A stretch of 6,391 nt of DNA from Candidatus Neomicrothrix sp. UBA7884 (lineage in GTDB: Bacteria; Actinomycetota; Acidimicrobiia; Acidimicrobiales; MedAcidi-G1): assembly GCA_002501135.1 (NCBI GenBank), contig DLRQ01000088.1:1254-7644 (forward strand). The letters are read 5' to 3'. The translations under genes and the position numbers were made by a program. The notes under the pieces are model-generated. The model did no database searches. It was not told where the DNA came from and saw only the letters and a program-made list of their open reading frames with translations. This document shows, one piece after another, positions 1 to 5,282 of the stretch. Position 1 is the stretch's first letter. Every line of letters starts with the position of its first letter.

Positions 1-56
1 ACTCGGGACCTTCGGTCCCCCAGACCGACGCGCTAACCAAGCTGCGCCACAGCCCG
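1..56 (-). tRNA. tRNA-Pro (anticodon GGG), 3' end cut by the window edge
   Basis: Read on the minus strand from 56 to 1, the sequence folds as a tRNA. The 5' acceptor strand is CGGGCTG, followed by TG. The D arm is GCGC/GCGC around a loop containing GG. The anticodon stem is TCGGT/ACCGA around the loop CTGGGGG, then a 5-nt variable region and the first strand of the T stem (CCGAG). The anticodon is GGG (positions 19-21), preceded by T33 and followed by G37, which decodes CCC/CCU proline codons. The T loop, the second T-stem strand, the 3' acceptor strand and any encoded CCA lie beyond base 1. It is co-oriented with, and 43 bp downstream of, the 70-residue zinc-ribbon gene, so read-through from that operon is possible as well as an own promoter. 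Confidence 0.93.
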
Positions 57-69
57 CTGTGGACGGGTC

Positions 70-75
70 ACTCTA
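70..75 (-). promoter_or_regulatory. Possible -10 element for tRNA-Pro
   Basis: The minus strand reads TAGAGT here, matching the TAnnnT form of an actinobacterial -10 box. It lies 13 nt before the first tRNA base (56), leaving a leader of about 6 nt after the expected initiation point. No convincing -35 hexamer is visible 16-18 nt upstream. The call rests on motif and position only. Confidence 0.3.
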
Positions 76-99
76 CCGGCGGGCCTCCCTCGGGCACGC

Positions 100-312
100 T
101 CAGGTGACGAGCAACCAGACGCCCTGTACCAGACGCCACCCCAGGTAGATCCCGGCCGCACCGACGAACAGCCAGAAGTGCCACGGCACCTTCTGTGAGT
201 CAGCCGGTTCCCCGTCCGTATCAGTCACCCGCTCACCGCACTTCGGGCACGTGCCCACCACCGACACGGCGTTGGGGCTCAGGTACCTGTCGCACGGCTC
301 ACACCAGGGCAT
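100..312 (-). CDS. Small zinc-ribbon, single-pass membrane protein (70 aa), function unknown
   Basis: This 70-residue protein has two CxxC pairs (C4/C7 and C22/C25), the pattern of a small rubredoxin-like zinc ribbon. An acidic linker follows (about 30-40), then one hydrophobic, tryptophan-rich helix at about 44-69, and the protein ends right after it. The likely topology is a soluble N-terminal zinc knuckle with a C-terminal tail anchor. The ATG (310-312) is preceded by a G-rich stretch (GGTGGGGG) that may serve as a weak ribosome binding site. It starts 23 bp after the phosphatase stop, in the same direction, so the two are probably co-transcribed, and tRNA-Pro follows 43 bp later. The paired cysteines and clean membrane helix argue for a real gene despite its size. 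I do not recognise a named family and assign no function; a link to the phosphatase is inferred from adjacency only. Confidence 0.8.
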   Translation of the reverse strand: MPWCEPCDRYLSPNAVSVVGTCPKCGERVTDTDGEPADSQKVPWHFWLFVGAAGIYLGWRLVQGVWLLVT

Positions 313-335
313 GCCTCACACCCCCACCGGCAGGC

Positions 336-1451
336 TCAGGTCTTGCGGATGGCCAGGATGGCCACGTCATCCTCGACGATGCCCTTGTTGAAGTCGTTGG
401 CTGCGTCGAGCAGCTGCTTGCAGAGCACATCGGGGGCGATGCCGGGGTTGCGGCGCAGGGCATCGCCGATTCGTTCCTCACCGAACAGCTCGTCTCCGTT
501 ACGGGCCTCGGCAAGGCCGTCGGTGTACATGAGCGCCATGTCGTCACGCTCAAGGGGGATCTCACGGCTGAAGTAGGAGCCCTGCGGGTCGAGCATGAGG
601 AGCGGCCCGGTGGAGCGCAGCGGGCGCACCTCGCGTTCGTGCCACAGGAACGTGGCGGGGTGGCCGGCCGACGCGTAGCGCAGCGACTCGGCCTCGGTGT
701 CAAACACAAGCACCACGAGCGAGATGAACTCCTCGGAGCGGTCCACCGACGCCATCTGGCGGTTCAGCTCCTCGAGCGCCTGGGCGGGGTCACGGAACTG
801 GGCGAGGAACGTGCGCAGCAGGTACTTGGCCTGGAAGGCGGTGATCGACGACTCGATGCCGTGCCCGGCCACATCGCCGATGACCACAGCCAGACGGGTG
901 GGTGCCGCCTTGAACACGTCAAAGAAGTCACCGGCCATCAGCCCGGTGCCCGCCTGGTAGACCTTGCCGACCTCAAAGCCCGAGTACTCGGGCAACTCCT
1001 CGGGGGCCAGGCGGGCCGCCCACGCCTTGGGCGCCAGCTCCTCCTGGTCGAGGGCCTCCTGGGCACGCCTCTCGATGTCGATCCGCTGGCGGGCCATACG
1101 GGCCTCACGCACGCCGTTTCGTGCCCACACCGTGGACACCATTGCCGGCACCGCGACGAGGGCAAACACGACCTCGGCGTCGGCGAAGGCCGTTACGAAT
1201 GTCGCCAGGGCGAGCAGGCCGTAGAGGCTGGCCGAATGGGCCTCCTTTCGGAACGTGGACCATGCCAGCGTGTAGGCATCGGGTGCCGCCTCCATGTCGA
1301 TGCGGCGCACCAGGCGGTAACGGTGGCGCGCAGAATGCACCCAACCGAAGGTGGCTGCCAGACACACGATGCCCGCAAGGACCAGAACCGGGGTACGCAT
1401 CCGCCACCATCGTACTCCCGCAGCGTGATCGACGTTCCTGACCACCCACAC
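336..1451 (-). CDS. Membrane-anchored SpoIIE/RsbU-type PP2C-family serine phosphatase
   Basis: The 371-residue protein has a PPM/SpoIIE phosphatase domain at about 155-370. The metal-binding aspartate motifs are all present: GDFFDVF (174-180), GDVAGHG (192-198), SAGHP (261-265), YTDGLAEA (309-316) and EDDVAIL (360-366), so it should be active with Mn/Mg. The N-terminus has three hydrophobic helices (about 20-39, 74-90 and 92-110), then a charged helical linker (112-150). This anchors the catalytic domain on the cytoplasmic face. Relatives dephosphorylate anti-sigma-factor antagonists (RsbV/SpoIIAA type) in partner-switching pathways. No such antagonist or RsbW kinase gene lies in this window, so the substrate is unknown. 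No PAS, GAF or HAMP sensor is evident. The start is uncertain: GTG at 1449-1451 is used here, but ATG at 1398-1400 (residue 18), just before the first helix, is a good alternative. It begins 36 bp after der. Confidence 0.9.
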   Translation of the reverse strand: MWVVRNVDHAAGVRWWRMRTPVLVLAGIVCLAATFGWVHSARHRYRLVRRIDMEAAPDAYTLAWSTFRKEAHSASLYGLLALATFVTAFADAEVVFALVAVPAMVSTVWARNGVREARMARQRIDIERRAQEALDQEELAPKAWAARLAPEELPEYSGFEVGKVYQAGTGLMAGDFFDVFKAAPTRLAVVIGDVAGHGIESSITAFQAKYLLRTFLAQFRDPAQALEELNRQMASVDRSEEFISLVVLVFDTEAESLRYASAGHPATFLWHEREVRPLRSTGPLLMLDPQGSYFSREIPLERDDMALMYTDGLAEARNGDELFGEERIGDALRRNPGIAPDVLCKQLLDAANDFNKGIVEDDVAILAIRKT

Positions 1452-1456
1452 AGCGG

Positions 1457-1477
1457 CCCCCCGGCAGCCCCGGGTGG
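1457..1477 (-). promoter_or_regulatory. GC-rich hairpin between der and the phosphatase gene
   Basis: In the 36-bp gap after der, the arms 1460-1464 and 1470-1474 (CCCGG and CCGGG) pair perfectly around a 5-nt loop. Two more pairs form beyond one mismatch (1457-1458 with 1476-1477). There is no T-run, so it is not a clear intrinsic terminator. It covers the G-rich stretch that would be the ribosome binding site of the GTG start at 1449-1451, so it could dampen translation of the phosphatase. In DNA this GC-rich such a stem could also be chance. Confidence 0.3.
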
Positions 1478-1487
1478 GCGCCCGATG

Positions 1488-2792
1488 TCACTCAGAGCGT
1501 CTGCGGACCCGCAACTTGATCGGCGTGTTGCCCAACTCCAGGTCATCGCGCAGCTTGCGCTCGAGGTAGCGCAACCAGGTTCTCGGGACCTCGTGGTTGG
1601 CGAAAAGGGTGAACGTCGGCGGATCGGTCGCACCCTGGGTGGCATACAGGATGCGTGCCCCCGCAGGCGCCGGGTGCGCCGCCTGGGCGGCCCTCACCAC
1701 GTCGTTGACCCGCCGGGTCGGGATGCGGGTCTGGTAGCCCTCGATGGTCGCAGACAGCGCCGGCCACAGGCGCATCACGTTCTTACCCGAGATGGCACTG
1801 ATCTTGATGACAGGAGCCTCGCCGACAAAGTGCAGCTTCTGGCCGACCTGGTCGGTCACGTCGGCCCGCTGCTCGGTGTCACACAGGTCCCACTTGTTCA
1901 ACAGCACCACTATCGGACACCCCGCCGCATCCACACGCTCGGCCAGGCGCTGGTCCTGGTGGGTGACACCCTGGGTGGAGTCGATCACCAGCAACGCCAC
2001 GTCGGCCGTGTCGAGCGACTTGAGGGCGCGCACCAGCGAGTAGTACTCGGTTTCCTCGTCGATGCGGGCCTTGCGGCGCATACCTGCCGTGTCGATGAAG
2101 CGCACGGGCCCCTTGTCGGAATCCACGACGGTGTCGACCGAGTCACGCGTCGTGCCGGGTCGGTCGTGCACCACCGAACGGTCCTCGCCGATGAGCCGGT
2201 TGAACAGCGTCGACTTGCCCACGTTGGGACGCCCCACGATCGCCACGCCAACGATCTTCTCGACGTCGTCGACCACCTCGACAGGCTCCTCATCCACCTC
2301 GTCGGGCAGCAGGCCGACAAGCCTGTCCAACATGTCGCCGGTGTTGCGCCCATGTATGGCGCTCACCGGTTCGGGGTCGCCCAGGCCGAGGGACAACAGG
2401 TCCCAGATGAAAGCCTCGTGGCTGACGTCGTCGACCTTGTTGGCCACCACGATCACCGACTCGGCTCGGGAGCGCAACAGCCTGGCCACCCGCGTGTCGT
2501 CCTCTGTGACACCCACGGTGGCGTCCACCACGAACAGCACCACGTCGGCGGCCTCGATTGCCGCCTCGCTCTGGCGGCTGACCTTGTCATCGAGCGCATC
2601 GCCACCGACCATCCAGCCGCCGGTGTCGACAAGGGTGAACTCGCGGCCGAGCCAGTTGGCGTTGACCTCCTTGCGGTCACGGGTAACGCCGGGCCGCTCC
2701 TCGACAATGGCCTCACGCCTGCCGATGATGCGGTTCAAGAGCGTCGACTTGCCCACGTTGGGGCGCCCCACGATTGCAACGGTCGGCTTCAC
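1488..2792 (-). CDS. der: Ribosome biogenesis GTPase Der (EngA)
   Basis: Der is the essential GTPase with two tandem G domains that binds the 50S precursor and aids its maturation. The 434 residues match the usual family length. G domain 1 shows GRPNVGKS (9-16), DTGG (56-59), NKVD (118-121) and SAIHG (144-148). An acidic linker follows (163-178). G domain 2 shows GRPNVGKS (187-194), DTAG (234-237), NKWD (299-302) and SAISG (332-336). The C-terminal KH-like domain runs from about 351 to 434 and ends in a basic tail. The start is GTG (2790-2792), overlapping the TGA of the upstream radical-SAM gene as GTGA, with a strong GGAGG 7 nt before it. This implies translational coupling. The phosphatase gene follows after 36 bp. 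All nucleotide-binding motifs are intact. Confidence 0.98.
   Translation of the reverse strand: MKPTVAIVGRPNVGKSTLLNRIIGRREAIVEERPGVTRDRKEVNANWLGREFTLVDTGGWMVGGDALDDKVSRQSEAAIEAADVVLFVVDATVGVTEDDTRVARLLRSRAESVIVVANKVDDVSHEAFIWDLLSLGLGDPEPVSAIHGRNTGDMLDRLVGLLPDEVDEEPVEVVDDVEKIVGVAIVGRPNVGKSTLFNRLIGEDRSVVHDRPGTTRDSVDTVVDSDKGPVRFIDTAGMRRKARIDEETEYYSLVRALKSLDTADVALLVIDSTQGVTHQDQRLAERVDAAGCPIVVLLNKWDLCDTEQRADVTDQVGQKLHFVGEAPVIKISAISGKNVMRLWPALSATIEGYQTRIPTRRVNDVVRAAQAAHPAPAGARILYATQGATDPPTFTLFANHEVPRTWLRYLERKLRDDLELGNTPIKLRVRRRSE
2187..2247 (-). repeat. Copy 1 of the intragenic direct repeat in der (second P-loop)
   Basis: These 61 bp encode the G1 region of the second G domain. They align without gaps to 2721-2781 with 7 mismatches, including an uninterrupted 23-bp identity. 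The copies are 534 bp apart, an exact multiple of three. Confidence 0.85.
2721..2781 (-). repeat. Copy 2 of the intragenic direct repeat in der (first P-loop)
   Basis: These 61 bp encode the G1 region of the first G domain and match 2187-2247 at 54 of 61 positions. The similarity reflects the ancient duplication of the GTPase domain plus constraint on the GRPNVGKST motif and shared codon preference. Confidence 0.85.
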
Positions 2793-4174
2793 CTGGCCAC
2801 CTCCATGACGGGAACCCCGGTCAGCACGTTGCGCAGCGCTGCCCCGTCGGTGGCCACGACCTCGACGGACCGCGGCAGGTCAGACGGAGTCGTGCCATCG
2901 AGGAACCGTCCACCGCTGAGGCACACGTCGGGCAAAAGGTAACGCCGCCCCCCGGGCTCATCGGCCAGCACCCTGGCTAGGTCCTCGCCCACCAGCAGGC
3001 CGGTCACACCCACGTTGCCGCCGAAGAAGCGGTTCTCCACGGCCAGCACCTCAACCTCGTCACGCCCGAGCGTCGCCACAAGGGGGGCCAGCACCTGCGC
3101 ACCCAACGCGCCTGTAAGCACCGTCACCGGGGCATCTGGCCGCAGCCCGAGGCGAACAGGCGTCGCACCGTCGGCCGTTCGCTGCGCCCGGTAGCCGTCG
3201 GCAGGGGCGCCGTCCACAGAGGCAAAGAACCCCGACGGCGCCTCACGGCCCACGTTTACGCCTGAGAACTCCATCTCAAAGGCCCGCGCCATGCCGATTC
3301 CGTCCTCGTACATGTCGAACTCGCCGTAGGTGTCAGCACCCGGAAACGGCCGCCCGGCGAGCAGGTAGTACTCGTCGGCGGCAAACACCAGGCGCCGGCC
3401 CCGCACCTCAAGGAACCGCTCCTGCCATGCGGCGACCGTGTCAACCACAGCCGCCGCCTCGGCAACGGTGTGGGCACGCATGCGGGCCTCTGTCGTGTGG
3501 TCACTCACCCCAAGCGGCACAACGGCTACAGAAGCCAGTTCCGGGTAGCGGTCAGCCACGCCGGCCAGGGTGTCCTCGAGCCAGAGCCCGTCGTTCACCC
3601 CCGGGCACACAACCACCTGGCTGTGCACCTCGATGCCCTCATCCAACAGCGCCCGCAACCAGCGCAGGCTGGTGGCACCCCGCCGGTTGCGCAGCATCTC
3701 GGTGCGCTTACCCGGGTCGGTGGCGTGGATGCTTACGTACAGAGGGCTGAGACGCTCGGTCACCACCCGCTCCATGTCGGCCTCGGTGAAACGGGTCAAC
3801 GTTGTGAAGTTGCCATACAGAAACGACAGGCGGTAGTCGTCGTCCTTCACGTACAGGCTGGGACGCAGCCCCTTCGGCAACTGGTAGATGAAGCAGAACT
3901 CGCAGTGGTTGTCACAGGTACGCACCCGGTCAAAGAGCGCCGAGTCCACCTCGATGCCCAACGGCTCGCCGGCAGCCTTCTCAACCGACAACTCCCGAGA
4001 AAGGCCACCAGAATCCACGTCCAGGCACACGGACGGCTCGTCGACAAGCAGCTGGTACTCGATGACGTCACGCGGAACGGCGCCGTTGATTGAGAGGATC
4101 AGGTCGCCGCTGACCACCCCCACCCGATCTGCGGGTGAGCCTGGGGTAACGGCGACGACCACGGGGGTCGACAT
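2789..4174 (-). CDS. PDZ-like / radical SAM / DUF512 family protein, function unknown
   Basis: The 461 residues divide into three parts. A PDZ-like N-terminus (about 1-60) carries the PGSPADRVGV and GDLILSING turns. A radical-SAM core (about 80-225) carries the cluster-binding C87-x3-C91-x2-C94, then KDDDYRLSFLYGN and HATDP blocks. A DUF512 C-terminus (about 230-430) carries ENRFFGGNVGVTGLLVG and LLPDVCLSGGRFLDG. These are hallmarks of a conserved family whose reaction is not established; the motif predicts a [4Fe-4S] enzyme cleaving S-adenosylmethionine, probably cytoplasmic. The ATG start (4172-4174) is divergent from ispH. The TGA overlaps the GTG of der, so the two are translationally coupled. 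Pairing with der also occurs in Firmicutes, which hints at a role near ribosome assembly or a GTPase-linked process, but this is inference. No key residue is missing. Confidence 0.93.
   Translation of the reverse strand: MSTPVVVAVTPGSPADRVGVVSGDLILSINGAVPRDVIEYQLLVDEPSVCLDVDSGGLSRELSVEKAAGEPLGIEVDSALFDRVRTCDNHCEFCFIYQLPKGLRPSLYVKDDDYRLSFLYGNFTTLTRFTEADMERVVTERLSPLYVSIHATDPGKRTEMLRNRRGATSLRWLRALLDEGIEVHSQVVVCPGVNDGLWLEDTLAGVADRYPELASVAVVPLGVSDHTTEARMRAHTVAEAAAVVDTVAAWQERFLEVRGRRLVFAADEYYLLAGRPFPGADTYGEFDMYEDGIGMARAFEMEFSGVNVGREAPSGFFASVDGAPADGYRAQRTADGATPVRLGLRPDAPVTVLTGALGAQVLAPLVATLGRDEVEVLAVENRFFGGNVGVTGLLVGEDLARVLADEPGGRRYLLPDVCLSGGRFLDGTTPSDLPRSVEVVATDGAALRNVLTGVPVMEVAR
2797..2804 (-). 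promoter_or_regulatory. Ribosome binding site of der
   Basis: The minus strand reads GGAGGTGG, with its GGAGG core (2800-2804) 7 nt before the GTG start at 2792. The site lies inside the last codons of the radical-SAM gene and supports both the GTG start choice and coupled translation across the GTGA overlap. Confidence 0.7.
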
Positions 4175-4180
4175 GCCTCA

Positions 4181-4186
4181 AGGCTA
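4181..4186 (-). promoter_or_regulatory. Candidate -10 box for the radical-SAM/der operon
   Basis: The minus strand reads TAGCCT (TAnnnT), 6 nt upstream of the ATG at 4172-4174. Initiation 6-7 nt downstream would place the first transcribed base at or next to the A of the ATG, giving a leaderless mRNA. No recognisable -35 is seen. The only Shine-Dalgarno-like stretch (GAGG) is 1 nt from the ATG, too close to work well. Confidence 0.35.
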
Positions 4187-4222
4187 CCGACGCACCGTCA
4201 GGGCCCGTTCCCGAGTGGGAGG

Positions 4223-4228
4223 TAGGGT
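4223..4228 (+). promoter_or_regulatory. Candidate -10 box for ispH
   Basis: TAGGGT (TAnnnT) lies 7 nt before the GTG start at 4236, the geometry of a leaderless actinobacterial transcript. The competing reading is that GGGAGGT (4217-4223), overlapping this box, is a ribosome binding site. Its spacing of 12 nt to the GTG is longer than usual. Both cannot act on the same mRNA, since a transcript starting at 4235-4236 lacks the Shine-Dalgarno. Confidence 0.35.
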
Positions 4229-4235
4229 CCCGACC

Positions 4236-5282
4236 GTGAACGTCGACAGGGTGCTGCTGGCCGAACCGCGCGGCTTCTGCGCAGGCGTGGAGATGGCCAT
4301 CAAGGCGCTTGCCTGGATGGTGCGGGCATTTGACGAACGCGTCTACTGCTACCACGAGATTGTCCACAACAAGGTCGTCGTCGAGCGCTTCGAGGCCATG
4401 GGTGTCGTCTTTGTAGATGACATCTCCGAGGTGCCCCTGGGCGCTCCGGTCATGCTCTCAGCCCACGGCTCGGCCCCCGAGGTCGTTGCTGCTGCACACG
4501 CTGGCGGTGGCTACACAGTCGACGCCGTCTGCCCGCTGGTCACCAAGGTCCACCACGAAGTCCGCACCAGGGCCGCCAAGGGCTACCAGATCGTCTACGT
4601 GGGCCACGCCGGCCACGAGGAGGCCGAGGGCACCATCGCCGTGGCCCCCGACTCGATGCACCGCGTCGAACACCCCGACGACGTCGACAGCCTCGGCGAC
4701 ATGGGCGACGACGTGGCAATCCTGGCCCAGACCACGCTCAGTCACCGCGACTGGGAAGGCGTCGTCGACGCCGCCGCCGAACGCTGGCCAGACCTGTGGT
4801 CACCGGGCCGTAGCGACCTCTGCTTTGCCACCACCAACCGCCAGGGGGCGCTTCTCGACATGGTCGACGACTGCGACGCCGTGGTCGTCATCGGCTCCAC
4901 CAACAGCTCCAACACCCGGGCCCTCGTAAAGCTGGCCGAGGAGGCCGGCTGCGAACGCGTCGTCTGGATCAACCGGGCCGGCGACCTGCCCCACGACCTG
5001 ACCGGAACCGTCGGGGTCACAGCCGGAGCGTCGGCCCCCGAAGAGGTCGTAGAGGCCGTGCTGGCAGCCCTCTCCCCCACCAATGGCGTCACCGCCGTGC
5101 GCCACACCGACGAGGACGAGTACTTCCCGCCACCACGCAACCTGCGCGACCTGCTCTCGGCCCTGAGGGGCTTCGCCAGCCTCGGCTACGGGGCACCACC
5201 ACCGGCCACCCACCTCGACGACCGGTCCATAGACGCCTCGGCCGCCCTCGAGGCCCTGACCCTGAGCGGCACCGCCGACTAG
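4236..5282 (+). CDS. ispH: 4-hydroxy-3-methylbut-2-enyl diphosphate reductase IspH (LytB)
   Basis: IspH reduces HMBPP to IPP and DMAPP with a [4Fe-4S] cluster, the last step of the MEP isoprenoid pathway, in the cytoplasm. From GTG at 4236 the product has 348 residues. Cluster ligands are C15 (PRGFCAG), C99 (DAVCPLVTK) and C196 (CFATTNRQ). Substrate-binding residues are H44 (EIVHN), H77 (SAHG), H127 and E129 (GHAGHEEAEG), T166-T167 (QTTLS), the STNSSN loop (221-226) and TAGASAP (262-268). The GTG start puts the first cysteine at residue 15, close to position 12 in E. coli. In-frame starts at ATG 4173 and GTG 4215 add residues not seen in the family. About 45 residues beyond RNLRDLL (301-307) form a proline/alanine-rich tail longer than in E. 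coli. It is the only plus-strand gene, diverging from the radical-SAM gene and converging on plsC. Confidence 0.97.
   Translation: MNVDRVLLAEPRGFCAGVEMAIKALAWMVRAFDERVYCYHEIVHNKVVVERFEAMGVVFVDDISEVPLGAPVMLSAHGSAPEVVAAAHAGGGYTVDAVCPLVTKVHHEVRTRAAKGYQIVYVGHAGHEEAEGTIAVAPDSMHRVEHPDDVDSLGDMGDDVAILAQTTLSHRDWEGVVDAAAERWPDLWSPGRSDLCFATTNRQGALLDMVDDCDAVVVIGSTNSSNTRALVKLAEEAGCERVVWINRAGDLPHDLTGTVGVTAGASAPEEVVEAVLAALSPTNGVTAVRHTDEDEYFPPPRNLRDLLSALRGFASLGYGAPPPATHLDDRSIDASAALEALTLSGTAD

Noticed and set aside
1..56. tRNA-Pro as an integration (att) site for a genomic island
   Set aside because: No integrase, direct repeat of the tRNA end or change in base composition is visible, and the tRNA 3' end, where attachment usually occurs, is outside the window.
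78..99. Possible terminator hairpin between the 70-residue gene and tRNA-Pro
   Set aside because: Only two 3-bp arms around a mismatch can be paired and there is no T-run, so it is not a supportable terminator.
195..2942. A 915-codon open frame on the plus strand across the phosphatase and der genes
   Set aside because: It runs codon-for-codon antisense to both real genes. It stays open because they avoid TTA, CTA and TCA codons in GC-rich DNA. Its translation is low-complexity and rich in His, Arg and Gly, with no recognisable domain, while the opposite strand encodes complete conserved proteins.
3470..4093. A 207-codon open frame on the plus strand within the radical-SAM gene
   Set aside because: It is antisense to conserved DUF512 and radical-SAM motifs, has no family signature, and is explained by GC bias.
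3888..4235. A long N-terminal extension of the ispH frame
   Set aside because: The upstream codons lie antisense to the radical-SAM gene and read as low-complexity Ser/Thr/Arg sequence. The IspH family begins close to the GTG at 4236.
4742..5213. Minus-strand open frames inside ispH
   Set aside because: They overlap the conserved Fe-S and substrate motifs of IspH, resemble no known family and lack a convincing ribosome binding site.
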